From positions 1 to 39,221 of the forward strand of contig JBJHBG010000036.1 in NCBI GenBank assembly GCA_050485385.1: 39,221 nucleotides of DNA. Reading direction: 5' to 3'. The DNA is from RECO01 sp050485385 (lineage in GTDB: Bacteria; Pseudomonadota; Alphaproteobacteria; Geminicoccales; Geminicoccaceae). Below, in pieces: positions 1 through 8,197 of this stretch; position 1 is the stretch's first letter; each line of letters opens with the position of its first letter. The notes under the pieces were generated by a model, which had not been told where the DNA came from, ran no database searches, and saw only the letters and a program-made list of their open reading frames with translations. The translations under genes and the position numbers were made by a program.

Positions 1-678
1 CTCCGGCACTACGAGGCGGTCCTCGGAGCGGCGGGGGCGCAGCGCGGCATCCGCAACAGCCTGTTCCTTGCCGCCGCCGCCGCCACCATCTTGATGGCCG
101 CGACCGTCTTGATCTCGTACCTGAACCTGAAGGCCAAGGTGCGGGGCGCCAGCGTGCTCGATACCATCGGCATCATCCCCTTCGCGCTGCCGGGCTCGGT
201 GATCGGCGTCGCCATGATCCTCGCCTGGAGCAACCCGGTCTTCGGGCCGACGCTCTACGGCACCGTCTGGATCCTGCTGGTCGCCTACATCATGCGCTAC
301 ATGGCCTTCGGGTTGCAGACGACCCGCGCCACGCTCGCCCAGATCCACGACAGCCTGGAGGAGGCGGCGCACACCGCCGGCGCCTCCAAGCTGCGGGCGC
401 TCAAGGACATCACCCTGCCGCTGCTCCGGCCCGGCATGATCGCCGGCTGGATGCTGATCTTCATCTCGGCGTTCAACGAGCTGACCGTGTCGGTCCTGAT
501 CTGGACCTCGGGCTCGGAGACCATCGGTGTCTGGATATTTCTCCTCCAGGACAGCGGCTTCACCGGCCGCGCCAGCGCGCTTGCCGTGCTGACCCTGCCG
601 GTGATCCTGGTTCTCTATCTGGCAACGCAATGGCTCGCGCGCCTGGAGGAGCGGCGCGCGGCGGGGAGGGTGCCGTGA
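1..678 (+). CDS. Fe(III)-type ABC transporter permease, C-terminal part (5' end outside window)
   Basis: The reading frame is open from the first base and ends at TGA 676-678, so this is the C-terminal ~225 residues of a longer membrane protein. It has several hydrophobic helices and the cytoplasmic EAA loop of ABC permeases (EEAAHTAGASKL...LPLLRPG), which docks on the ATPase. The sequence around 'NELTVSVLIW' and the direct overlap with an FbpC-type ATPase match FbpB/AfuB-family permeases, which normally have two fused permease halves; only the second half is visible. The stop overlaps the ATPase start (GTGA), so the two are translationally coupled. Iron as substrate is family inference; thiamine, spermidine or phosphonate systems have similar permeases. 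Confidence 0.85.
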   Translation, partial: LRHYEAVLGAAGAQRGIRNSLFLAAAAATILMAATVLISYLNLKAKVRGASVLDTIGIIPFALPGSVIGVAMILAWSNPVFGPTLYGTVWILLVAYIMRYMAFGLQTTRATLAQIHDSLEEAAHTAGASKLRALKDITLPLLRPGMIAGWMLIFISAFNELTVSVLIWTSGSETIGVWIFLLQDSGFTGRASALAVLTLPVILVLYLATQWLARLEERRAAGRVP

Positions 679-1775
679 ACGGTGTCGTCGAGGTCGAGCG
701 GCTGACCAAGCGCTTCGGCGATCTGGTCGCGGTCGACGCCGTGTCCTTCGCCGTCGCCGAGCGCGAGTTCTTCACGCTCCTGGGCTCGTCCGGCTGCGGC
801 AAGACGACGACGCTGCGCTGCGTCGCCGGGCTGGAGACGGCGGACGGGGGGCGGATCGCCATCGGCGGCGAGACGGTGTTCGATGCGGGCGCCGGCCTCG
901 ATGTCGGCAGCGAGCGGCGGGCCATCGGCATGGTGTTCCAGTCCTACGCCGTTTGGCCGCACATGAGCGTCTTCGACAACATCGCCTACCCCTTGCGCAT
1001 CCGCCGCCAGCCGCGCGAGGCGATCCGCCGCCGCGTGGACGAGGTCTTGGCGATCCTCGACATGGCGACGCTCGGCCGGCGGATGCCCAGTCAGCTTTCG
1101 GGCGGCCAGCAGCAGCGCGTGGCCCTCGGCCGGGCTTTGGCGATGAACCCCAAGGTGCTCTTGCTCGACGAGCCCTTGTCCAACCTCGACGCCAAGCTGC
1201 GCGAATCGATGCGGGCGGAGCTGAAGCAGATCCAGAAGGAGACAGGGCTGCCGATCCTCTACGTCACCCACGATCAGGTCGAAGCGCTCGCCATGTCGGA
1301 CCGGATCGCGGTGATGGCGCATGGGGTGATCCACCAACTCGCCCCGCCCGACGCGATCTATCGGCGCCCGGCCACGCGCTTCGTGCTCGATTTCGTCGGT
1401 GCCGTGAACTACCTGCCGTGCCGCGTCACCGGCGAGGCGAACGGCCGGCTCGCCCTTGCCCTCGCCGACGGCGAAACCCTGGACCTGCCGATGCCGCCGC
1501 ATCGGCCTGCCGGCGACTCGTTGGAGCTGGCGGTGCGGCCCGAGGACGTGGAGTTGCACCCGGCGGGCGACGGTCGGCCCGCCGGCCGGGTCCTGCTCCA
1601 GAGTTTCATCGGCACGGGCTTCGACTACCGCGTGGCCCTGGGTGCGGCCACGCTGCGCGTGCAGACCGGCAAGGACGCGGTCTTCGCCGAAGGCGCGCCC
1701 GTCGGCATCGTCGTCCGCGAGGGGCTGCTGCTCGACGCCACCACCCGTGACGACGACGCGCGGATCGTGACCTAA
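675..1775 (+). CDS. ABC transporter ATP-binding protein, FbpC/PotA type
   Basis: 366-aa ATPase that powers the importer whose permease lies just upstream. From the GTG start, Walker A (GSSGCGKTT) is at residues 37-45, signature LSGGQ at 141-145, Walker B VLLLDEP at 161-167 and the switch His at 199. A TOBE-like C-terminal region follows (about 230-366, with 'AVRPEDVELHP'). The start at 675 is preferred to the in-frame ATG at 630 because GGAGGG lies just upstream and the GTG overlaps the permease stop. Its stop (TAA 1773-1775) overlaps the stop of the convergent aminotransferase gene. No substrate-binding protein gene is visible; it is probably upstream of the window. Confidence 0.9.
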   Translation: MNGVVEVERLTKRFGDLVAVDAVSFAVAEREFFTLLGSSGCGKTTTLRCVAGLETADGGRIAIGGETVFDAGAGLDVGSERRAIGMVFQSYAVWPHMSVFDNIAYPLRIRRQPREAIRRRVDEVLAILDMATLGRRMPSQLSGGQQQRVALGRALAMNPKVLLLDEPLSNLDAKLRESMRAELKQIQKETGLPILYVTHDQVEALAMSDRIAVMAHGVIHQLAPPDAIYRRPATRFVLDFVGAVNYLPCRVTGEANGRLALALADGETLDLPMPPHRPAGDSLELAVRPEDVELHPAGDGRPAGRVLLQSFIGTGFDYRVALGAATLRVQTGKDAVFAEGAPVGIVVREGLLLDATTRDDDARIVT

Positions 1776-2974
1776 CTCAGCAAGGCGCAGGCCCGCTCGA
1801 TGCGCGCGCAGGCGTCCTCCAGGACGGCAGTCGAGGTGGCGTAGGAGATGCGGAAGAAGGGATCGAGGCCGAAGGCGCTGCCGTGGACCACGGCCACGCC
1901 TTCGCCTTCGAGGAGGTAGCGCGCGAAGTCCTCGCTGGTCTCGATCGTCCGGCCGTCCGGCGTGCGCTTGCCGATGACGCCGGCGCAACTCGGATAGACG
2001 TAGAATGCACCCTCGGGCCGCGGGCAGCGCAGCCCGGGCGTCGCATCCAGCCAGTCGGCGACGAGGTTGCGGCGGGCGAGGAAGGCCTCGTTGTTCCTGG
2101 CCATGAAGTCGGTCGGTCCGTCGAGCGCGGCGACGGCCGCGGCTTGGCTGACCGACGAGGGGTTGGACGTGCTCTGCGACTGGATGACGCCCATCGCCTT
2201 GATCAGCGCCTTCGGCCCGGCGCCGTAGCCGATGCGCCAGCCGGTCATGCAGTAGGCCTTGGAGACGCCGTTCATGGTCAGCGTGCGGTCGTAGAGTTCG
2301 GGCGCGACCTGGGCCGGCGTGGTGAAGCGGAAGCCGTCGTAGACGAGGTGCTCGTACATGTCGTCGGTGAGGATCGCCACGTGCGGATGGCGGACGAGCA
2401 CGTCGGTCAGCGCCGTCAGCTCGCGCTCGGTGTAGGCGGCACCGGTCGGGTTGCTCGGCGAGTTGAAGATGATCCACTTGGTCCGGGGCGTGATCGCCGC
2501 CTCCAGGTCCTCGGGGCGCAGCTTGAAGCCGGTCTGCTCGGGGCAGGTGACGAACACGGGCTCGCCGCCGGCCAGCAGCACCATGTCCGGATAGGACACC
2601 CAAAAGGGGGCCGGCACGATCACCTCGTCGCCCGGGTCGAGCGTCGCCATCAGGGCGTTGTAGATGACCTGCTTGCCGCCGGTGCCGACGGTGATCTGAT
2701 CGGGGATGTAGGTGAGCCCGTTCTCGCGCGCGAACTTGCGGCAGATCGCCTCCTTCAGCGCGGGCGTGCCGTCGACCGCCGTGTACTTCGTGTCGCCCTG
2801 GCGGATTGCCTCGATCGCCGCCTGCTTGATGTGGTCGGGCGTGTCGAAGTCGGGCTCGCCGGCGCCGAGGCCGATGACGTCCTTGCCGGCGGCCTTCAGC
2901 TCGCGGGCAAGGTTGGTCACGGCGATGGTGGGCGAAGGCTTGATCCGGGCGAGCCGGGCAGCCGTGGCGATCAT
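1772..2974 (-). CDS. Pyridoxal-phosphate aminotransferase, class I (aspartate aminotransferase-like)
   Basis: 400-aa cytosolic fold-type I PLP enzyme. Visible family features are 'GAGEPDFDTP' at 37-46, the substrate/PLP-binding 'NSPSNPTGA' near 171-179, 'TDDMYEHL' near 203-210, the Schiff-base Lys in 'MNGVSKAYCMTGWRIGYG' (Lys239) and 'FFRISYAT' near the C-terminus carrying the substrate-carboxylate Arg. Length and motifs fit the I-gamma aspartate/prephenate aminotransferases of alphaproteobacteria. The start has AAGGGAGA upstream. The gene is convergent with the upstream ATPase, the two stop codons overlapping by 3 bases. The exact amino donor cannot be read from sequence. Confidence 0.92.
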   Translation of the reverse strand: MIATAARLARIKPSPTIAVTNLARELKAAGKDVIGLGAGEPDFDTPDHIKQAAIEAIRQGDTKYTAVDGTPALKEAICRKFARENGLTYIPDQITVGTGGKQVIYNALMATLDPGDEVIVPAPFWVSYPDMVLLAGGEPVFVTCPEQTGFKLRPEDLEAAITPRTKWIIFNSPSNPTGAAYTERELTALTDVLVRHPHVAILTDDMYEHLVYDGFRFTTPAQVAPELYDRTLTMNGVSKAYCMTGWRIGYGAGPKALIKAMGVIQSQSTSNPSSVSQAAAVAALDGPTDFMARNNEAFLARRNLVADWLDATPGLRCPRPEGAFYVYPSCAGVIGKRTPDGRTIETSEDFARYLLEGEGVAVVHGSAFGLDPFFRISYATSTAVLEDACARIERACALLS

Positions 2975-3000
2975 GGACGGGTCTCCCTTGGGAACACCCG

Positions 3001-3029
3001 TGTTTAGGCCGCGTCCGGGCGCCGTGCAA
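3001..3029 (-). promoter_or_regulatory. Candidate promoter of the aminotransferase gene
   Basis: On the minus strand TTGCAC (3029-3024) and TAAACA (3006-3001) are separated by 17 bases, about 30 bases upstream of the ATG at 2974. Each hexamer matches the sigma-70 consensus at only three positions, so this is a weak prediction. Confidence 0.3.
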
Positions 3030-3046
3030 CTGGATGGGCGCTGCCT

Positions 3047-3442
3047 TCAGGCGGCGGCGAGGCGCTCGATCCGGGCGCCGAAGGCGCGGGTCCGCTCGCC
3101 GATGTCGGCCACGAACGGGTCGACCGCGAGCGGGTCTGGCCGCGGCCGTTCCAGCTCCGCGCGCAGGGGCGGCGGGCTCGCCCGCACGATTTCGCCGGCG
3201 GCGACCGCCTTCTGCTCCAAGAGCCAGGCGACGCAGTAGCCGAGGCAGGTGGCGATGACGCCGATCTCGTGCTGGGTGCGCAGGGCTTCGAGCGCGTCGC
3301 CGCCTGACACCTTGGGCGCGAGCAAGGCGTCGCGCGCCGCTTCGCCGAGGGTTGCCGCCTCGTCGAGCAGGCGGTCCAACAGCGCCGGCTCGATGGTCGC
3401 CGCCGTGTCGCTCTCATGGATGCCGTCCGCTCGCTCGCCCAC
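3047..3442 (-). CDS. Small RcdA-like (DUF1465-like) protein
   Basis: 131-aa soluble protein, mostly helical. The C-terminal half resembles the DUF1465/RcdA family of alphaproteobacteria: a helix 'IATCLGYCVAWLLEQKAVAAGEI' recalls the family pattern WLL-x-QKAV-x-AGEI, and the protein ends in 'ERTRAFGARIERL', recalling the family's terminal SxxLYxRVxRL helix. RcdA helps deliver CtrA for ClpXP degradation in Caulobacter; whether this divergent member does so is unknown. An ATG 96 bases further upstream is in frame, but the GTG at 3442 follows a perfect AAGGAGGA six bases away, and that decides the start. The family call comes from remembered motifs and is moderate. Confidence 0.55.
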   Translation of the reverse strand: MGERADGIHESDTAATIEPALLDRLLDEAATLGEAARDALLAPKVSGGDALEALRTQHEIGVIATCLGYCVAWLLEQKAVAAGEIVRASPPPLRAELERPRPDPLAVDPFVADIGERTRAFGARIERLAAA

Positions 3443-3565
3443 GCTCGCTCCTCCTTGGGTCGCGCCGATGGTGCCACGTTCCGAGGCCCGCGCCAGTACC
3501 GAGGTGGGGCGACACGCACCTTGGTATTCGTTAACCACGACAGGGCGACCGAGGCGGAGGGACGG

Positions 3566-5041
3566 ATGACGCGCAAGCTGTTCACGGCGACGTTGGGTAC
3601 GGAGACCAACAGCTTCGCGGCCCTGCCAACGGGCGAGCGACTGTTCGAGGAGACCTGTCTCTATCGTCGCGGGAGCTACGGGGATGCGCCGCCGGTATTC
3701 GCCGCACCGCTCGTGGTCTGGCGCCGGCGGGCGGCGGAGCGGGGCTGGACGGTGGTCGAGGGCCTGTGCGCCTTCGCCATGCCCGCCGGCCCCACGGTCG
3801 GCCGCGTCTACCGGCAGTACCGCGACGAACTCCTGGCCGACCTCCAGGCCAACCTCCCGGTCGATGCGGTGCTGCTATCGCTGCACGGCGCGATGGTCGC
3901 CGACGGCCACGACGAGGCCGAGGCGGAACTGGTCGAGGCCGTGCGCCGGCTGGTCGGGCCGGACGTGCCGATCGGCGTCGAACTCGACCTGCATGCCAAC
4001 ATCGGCCAACGGATGTTCGACCACGCGACCGTGGTGGTGCTCTTCAAGGAATATCCCCACGTCGACATCCCCGACCGCGCGGAGGAGGTGTTCACGCTGA
4101 TCGAGGGCTGCCTGGAGGGCCGCATCCGGCCGGTGATGGCCACCTTCGACTGCCGCACCATCGGCGTCTTCCACACCACGCGCGAGCCGATGCGCGGTTT
4201 CGTCGACCGCATGCAGGCGTTGGAAGGCAAGGACGGCATCCTTTCCGTCTCGGCGATCCACGGCTTTCCTTGGGCCGACGTCCCCGCCATGGGCAGCAAG
4301 ATGCTGGTGATCGCCGACGGCGACCGCGCCAAGGCGGCCGAATTGGCGGAACGGCTCGGCCGCGAGTTCTACGCCATGCGCCACGCCACGCAGCCCGCCT
4401 ATCTCTCCCTCGATCAAGGCCTCGCGCGCGCCGCCGCCCACGAGAGCGCCCCGCCGCTCGTCCTCGCCGACGTCTCCGACAATGCCGGCGGCGGGGCCTC
4501 GAGCGACAGCACCTACATCCTCGCCGGGCTCTTGGAGCGGGGCCAGTCGAACTGCGCGGTCGGCATGCTGTGGGACCCGATGGCGGTGCGCATCGCCTTC
4601 GAGTTGGGCGCGGGCGGCCGCACGGCGATGCGCCTCGGCGGCAAGCTCGGCCCCTTCTCCGGCACGCCGCTCGACGTCGAGGTGGAGGTGCTGGCCCTCG
4701 CGCGCGACGCCCGCATCGGCTTCGCCGGTGCCAAGAAGGGCAGCCAGAAGGCGGGCGACATGGCGGCCTTGCGGGTCGGCGGCGTCGACGTGGTGGTCAA
4801 CACGCTGCGCACGCAATGCGCCAGCACCGACTGCTTCACCCATGTCGGCATCGACCCGGCGGCGAAGCGGGTGGTGGTGGTGAAGTCGATGCAGCACTTC
4901 CACGCCGCCTTCGCCCCGCTCGCGGCGGAGGTGGTCTACGTGGCCGCACCCGGCGCCCTGGTGCCCGACTTCACCGCCCTGCCCTATACCAAGGTCGACC
5001 GGACGCAGTGGCCCTTGGTCGCGGAACCGCTCGGGGCGTAG
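3566..5041 (+). CDS. M81 family metallopeptidase (MlrC-like), paralog 1
   Basis: 491-aa zinc peptidase of the MlrC family, whose founder hydrolyses linearised microcystin; most members have no known substrate. The N-terminal domain carries 'GTETNSF' (Glu13), 'LHGAM' (His107) and the metal-binding pattern D-x-H-x21-H (Asp141, His143, His165). The C-terminal domain has the Gly-rich 'DNAGGGASSDS'. No signal peptide, so cytoplasmic. The ATG at 3566 is chosen because GGAGGG precedes it and the other paralogs start at the same motif; an in-frame ATG at 3416 would overlap the divergent gene. It stands alone, 13 kb from the other three paralogs, with no IclR-type dyad seen upstream. Confidence 0.93.
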   Translation: MTRKLFTATLGTETNSFAALPTGERLFEETCLYRRGSYGDAPPVFAAPLVVWRRRAAERGWTVVEGLCAFAMPAGPTVGRVYRQYRDELLADLQANLPVDAVLLSLHGAMVADGHDEAEAELVEAVRRLVGPDVPIGVELDLHANIGQRMFDHATVVVLFKEYPHVDIPDRAEEVFTLIEGCLEGRIRPVMATFDCRTIGVFHTTREPMRGFVDRMQALEGKDGILSVSAIHGFPWADVPAMGSKMLVIADGDRAKAAELAERLGREFYAMRHATQPAYLSLDQGLARAAAHESAPPLVLADVSDNAGGGASSDSTYILAGLLERGQSNCAVGMLWDPMAVRIAFELGAGGRTAMRLGGKLGPFSGTPLDVEVEVLALARDARIGFAGAKKGSQKAGDMAALRVGGVDVVVNTLRTQCASTDCFTHVGIDPAAKRVVVVKSMQHFHAAFAPLAAEVVYVAAPGALVPDFTALPYTKVDRTQWPLVAEPLGA

Positions 5042-5089
5042 GCGCCGGTCGGCGGTAGCGGGCGAACGCCGCGCGTCCGTCCGCGTTGC

Positions 5090-5890
5090 TCAGCGCGGCA
5101 GGGCGCTCCAGCCGTCGGCGGTGCGGCCGAGATCGTGGCGGTCGGTGGCGCGCGGGACCGTGCGTTCGACGGCGCCGTTGCGCGTCGCGAGGCTGGTGCT
5201 CGGCTGGCGGAGGGCGGAGGTCGCGGCTGCGCGCGGTGGGGCCGTGCCGGAGCTGGTGAGGCCGTCCAGGATGCGGGCGCTGTCCGGCGCGCCGAGGCCA
5301 TGTCGGCTGCGGGGCGTCGCCGCGATCTCGGGTGCTTGACCCCAGCGGGCGTAGACGCGCTCGGCGTAGGCCTGGGCGAGGCGGGGCGTGCCGCTGTGGT
5401 AGCGGCCGACCGCCTGGAACATGGAGCGCGCGTCGCGGTTCAGCTCGGCGAGGAAACGGGTGGCGTAACGGACGTTGGTGGTCGGATCGAAGGCGTCGCG
5501 CAGGTTCCTGAAGGCGTGCGGGTGGTGCATCAGGTTCACCTGCATGCAGCCGACGTCGATGTTGCGCACGCCCTGGCGGCGCAGGTCCTCGACCTTGGCG
5601 ACGGCGGCGTTGCGCGAGGCGAGGTAGAAGGCCCCCTTTGGCGAGTTGATGGTCCAGGGCCAGGGCACCGTGCGGGTTTGACCATTGGGTCGATGGGCAC
5701 TCTCGACCATCGCTATGGAGGTGAGCAGGCCGCCGGGCAGCCACGTATGCCGGCGTTCTTCCTGGGCGATGGCGTCGAGGCAGAGCTGCATCGAGCGCTC
5801 GGCCGCGAGCGACGGCGCCGCGACGGCGAGCATCAGCGCCACGCTGGGCGCGAGCAGGCCGACGGTCCGGACGATGGCTGCGATCCTCAT
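5090..5890 (-). CDS. Lytic transglycosylase, SLT domain
   Basis: 266-aa exported murein hydrolase that would cleave the MurNAc-GlcNAc bond. A signal peptide covers residues 1-30 (cleavage near APSLAA-E). The catalytic Glu is in 'SIAMVESAHRPNG' (Glu63); the family motifs 'GCMQVNLMHHP' and 'AVGRYHSGTP' follow. After about residue 200 the tail is Pro/Ala/Ser/Thr-rich and probably disordered. The ATG at 5890 directly precedes the hydrophobic signal sequence. It lies 23 bases downstream of the formylglutamate amidohydrolase gene on the same strand and may share its transcript. Partner proteins are not evident. Confidence 0.85.
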   Translation of the reverse strand: MRIAAIVRTVGLLAPSVALMLAVAAPSLAAERSMQLCLDAIAQEERRHTWLPGGLLTSIAMVESAHRPNGQTRTVPWPWTINSPKGAFYLASRNAAVAKVEDLRRQGVRNIDVGCMQVNLMHHPHAFRNLRDAFDPTTNVRYATRFLAELNRDARSMFQAVGRYHSGTPRLAQAYAERVYARWGQAPEIAATPRSRHGLGAPDSARILDGLTSSGTAPPRAAATSALRQPSTSLATRNGAVERTVPRATDRHDLGRTADGWSALPR

Positions 5891-5913
5891 GCCTCGAGGG
5901 GTAACCCAGGGCA

Positions 5914-6792
5914 CTACTCGCCCGCAACCGCCACGCGGCCGGCGGCGCCATCCTCCAGGGCGCGGGCGAGCCTGCGGAAGGTGTCGGTGCAGACGCTCGC
6001 CAGCCGCCCGAGGCCTTCGTGCGTGGCGAAGGCGGTCTCGTCCATGTACAGGCCGCGCCGGAACTCGATCTGGATGACGTGCACGCCGGCCTTCGGACGG
6101 CCATGCAGTTCCGCCAGATACCCGCCGGCATAGGGCCGGTTGCGGCCGACCTCCAGCCCGGCGGCGGCCAAGGCGTCGGCGAGGAGGCTGACCCAACACG
6201 CGTCGGCGGTGCGGCCGTAGCGGTCGCCGAGCGCCACGTCGACCGCGGCGCCGCCGAGCTGAGCGGTCTCGGGCATGGAGTGCAGGTCGAGCACCAGCAC
6301 CTCGCCGAAGCGCGCGGTCAGGGTGTCGAGCAACTCGGCGAGCCGCTCGTGATAGGGGCGGTGGGCGAGGGCGAGGCGGCGTTCGACCTCGGCGACCGCG
6401 AGAGGGCCGCGGTAGAGCGGGCGGCCCGCCACCTGGGTCGGCACCACGCCGAGCCCGGCGCGCGCCTTGGTCGAGGCCTGCCAGCCGAGCGTCGGGCCGT
6501 CCGCCAGGCCCGCCGGATCGAGTTCGTTGGGGGCGCGGTTGACGTCGGCGACGGCGCGCGCCCAAGCGGTGTGCAGGGTCCAAGCGCCGGCGCCGGCGGC
6601 GCCTTCGGCGAGGCGGTCGACCCAGGGATCCTGAAGGGTTCGGAGCACGGCCGGTCCGGCGATCAGCGTCGCCGCGACGTCGGCCGGCACGAGCGTGCCC
6701 GCATGCGGCACGGTGACGACCAGGGGAACGGCTGGGCCTGCGGGGGGGCGGAGGGCGATGGCGGACACGCGGTTTCCCGGCTGGAGCTGCAC
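5914..6792 (-). CDS. N-formylglutamate amidohydrolase family protein
   Basis: 292-aa cytoplasmic metal-dependent hydrolase. Family hallmarks are 'VTVPHAGTLVP' near the N-terminus, 'VADVNRAPNELDP', the metal-binding 'LDLHSMPE', and 'VIQIEFRRGLYMDE' near the C-terminus. The characterised HutG enzyme splits N-formylglutamate into formate and glutamate in histidine degradation. No other hut gene lies in the window, so the true substrate may be another N-acyl or N-formyl amino acid. It is the first gene of a two-gene minus-strand unit with the transglycosylase; the start has GGGAGG upstream. Confidence 0.88.
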   Translation of the reverse strand: MQLQPGNRVSAIALRPPAGPAVPLVVTVPHAGTLVPADVAATLIAGPAVLRTLQDPWVDRLAEGAAGAGAWTLHTAWARAVADVNRAPNELDPAGLADGPTLGWQASTKARAGLGVVPTQVAGRPLYRGPLAVAEVERRLALAHRPYHERLAELLDTLTARFGEVLVLDLHSMPETAQLGGAAVDVALGDRYGRTADACWVSLLADALAAAGLEVGRNRPYAGGYLAELHGRPKAGVHVIQIEFRRGLYMDETAFATHEGLGRLASVCTDTFRRLARALEDGAAGRVAVAGE

Positions 6793-6844
6793 GACGGGAG
6801 GTAGCGCACCCGCGCGTCCCGAGCCAGCAGCCTGCGCAAAAGGC

Positions 6845-6873
6845 TTGCATCCCCCCGGACGATCTCCTAGCAG
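6845..6873 (+). promoter_or_regulatory. Candidate promoter of tRNA-Val
   Basis: TTGCAT (6845-6850) and TAGCAG (6868-6873) are 17 bases apart, and the tRNA begins 11 bases after the second hexamer. Position is right for a stable-RNA promoter, but the match to consensus is weak. Confidence 0.35.
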
Positions 6874-6883
6874 AAGCGTCCAC

Positions 6884-6958
6884 GGGCGCGTAGCTCAGCG
6901 GGAGAGCACTACGTTGACATCGTAGGGGTCACTGGTTCGATCCCAGTCGCGCCCACCA
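6884..6958 (+). tRNA. tRNA-Val (anticodon GAC)
   Basis: A complete cloverleaf can be folded by eye. The acceptor GGGCGCG (6884-6890) pairs with CGCGCCC (6948-6954); the D-arm is GCTC/GAGC; the anticodon stem CTACG/CGTAG (6909-6913, 6921-6925) encloses the loop TTGACAT with anticodon GAC at 6916-6918; the T-arm is ACTGG-TTCGATC-CCAGT. The discriminator A and an encoded CCA follow (6955-6958). Confidence 0.96.
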
Positions 6959-6988
6959 TAAAGGCCATAGCGATCAATCATTTGAACG

Positions 6989-7010
6989 AGGCGCCGCGAG
7001 GCGCCTTCTT
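6989..7010 (+). terminator. Rho-independent-like terminator after tRNA-Val
   Basis: A 7-bp perfect stem AGGCGCC (6989-6995) / GGCGCCT (7000-7006) with loop GCGA is followed by TCTT. It starts 31 bases after the tRNA. The T-tract is short, so termination strength is uncertain. Confidence 0.6.
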
Positions 7011-7034
7011 CGTGCCTGCGGGCCGTCCTGCGCG

Positions 7035-8041
7035 GTGAGCGCGGTGAGGGGCGACCAAGGCCCTGTTTTCCGTTGCCGCGTCGCCCTCCTGCTGCTTGCG
7101 CTCGGGCTCGCCGGTTGCTCGGCCTTGGGCGCACGGCAGGTGCCGCTGGATCGGTTCGACGACAACAATGCCCTCGCGCGCTCGATGCAGCCGCCGATGC
7201 GCTTGAACGTCGTGCGCCTGCGGTGCTCCTCGGTGTCGGCTCGGTGCTTACCCAACATGCATGGCAAGGCTCGATCGGCGTCGCCGCGCAGCAGGGCGTC
7301 GACGTCGGCGGCGGCGCAGTACGTCGAGCGGCCGACCATCACCTTCGGCCCGATCGAGGGCGACGACTTCGCGCGCCGGCTGATGACCCCCATCCCGCTG
7401 AACGTCATCTTCGCCATCGGCGAGGCGGGTTATCCGGTCGGTATTCTCTTTCGCGCCGGGATCGCCCGGATGAACGACGTCGAGAACATGGTCGGCCCCG
7501 GTCTGGTCGGCGACGTCGACCGTGACTTGCAGGCCCGGCTCGCGGCCGACGAGGATGGCCCGCAGCGCTATCTGGTCGTCGTGCAGGCGCGCACGCCCGA
7601 AGCCGCGGCGCTGGTGGGGGAGTTGCGCACCACGCTCGGGCTCGATCCGGCCTCGATGCCTTCCGGATCACCGATCGTAGGATGGGGCGTGACCGCGACG
7701 AGATCACCATCCGCACGCGCTCGCTCCTGCAGACCATGGCGTTTCTCTCGGGCGGCGTCGCGGTGCCGACCGCGCAGCGGGCGCAGGCCGGTCTGCCGCC
7801 GGAGGGCGACCAGGGGTTGCATGCGGCCACCCGCGCGCGCGTGCCGTTCCGTGCCACCAGCACCACCGAGCGGCCGACCGATGCCTTCGTGACGACGCGC
7901 TACAACGGCCACGGATACGCCATCGACCCGACCGACCTCGCGACCCAACGGTCCTTCAACACGTCGATCGATCCGGTTCGGCTGCCGGCTCCCGAGCGCG
8001 CCGCGTCGACGCCGCTCCTGGCCCTGCCGGCGGGGCCCTGA
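7035..8041 (+). pseudogene. Broken lipoprotein gene (three frame changes)
   Basis: One protein of about 330 residues can be followed only by switching frame three times. The first frame (7035 to ~7220) gives a lipoprotein signal with lipobox LAGC and 'RFDDNNALARSMQ...LNVVRLR'. The second (~7220-7315) gives 'VLLGVGSVLTQHAWQGSIGVAAQ'. The first frame returns (~7315-7660) with 'ERPTITFGPIEGDDFARRLMTPIP...LRTTLGLDPA'. The last (~7660-8041) gives 'FRITDRRMGRDRDEITIRTRSLL...YAIDPTDLATQRSF'. In order these resemble an uncharacterised proteobacterial lipoprotein family remembered as having 'RFDY...LLNLVKLRYAD', 'NRPTVTYTPLTGEDFA' and 'DDRDLRSKRTF' blocks. A few residues seem missing at the first junction, which favours real deletions; assembly errors remain possible. 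Confidence 0.7.
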
Positions 8042-8197
8042 CGCCATCCTCGCGGCGCTGCGCGCGCCCATCGGCGCAAGGTCCAAGGACTGGCCGACCG
8101 GGCAGGGATTCCAGGATACCTGCCGCCCCCCTATGATGCCCGGCATCGGTAGGCGTGCCGATGTCGGCTGGCGCGCAACGTTGGGAGAAAAGGAAAG

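Noticed and set aside
615..3029. An 804-codon minus-strand frame over the ABC ATPase and aminotransferase region
   Set aside because: It is a frame shadow with low-complexity Arg/Ala/Pro composition; both underlying genes have complete motif sets.
5914..6792. Histidine-degradation (hut) locus
   Set aside because: Only the formylglutamate amidohydrolase homolog is present; no hutH, hutU, hutI or hutF lies nearby.
6884..7034. tRNA-Val as an integration site for a genomic island
   Set aside because: No copy of the tRNA 3' end and no integrase gene were seen in the window, so no attachment site is claimed.
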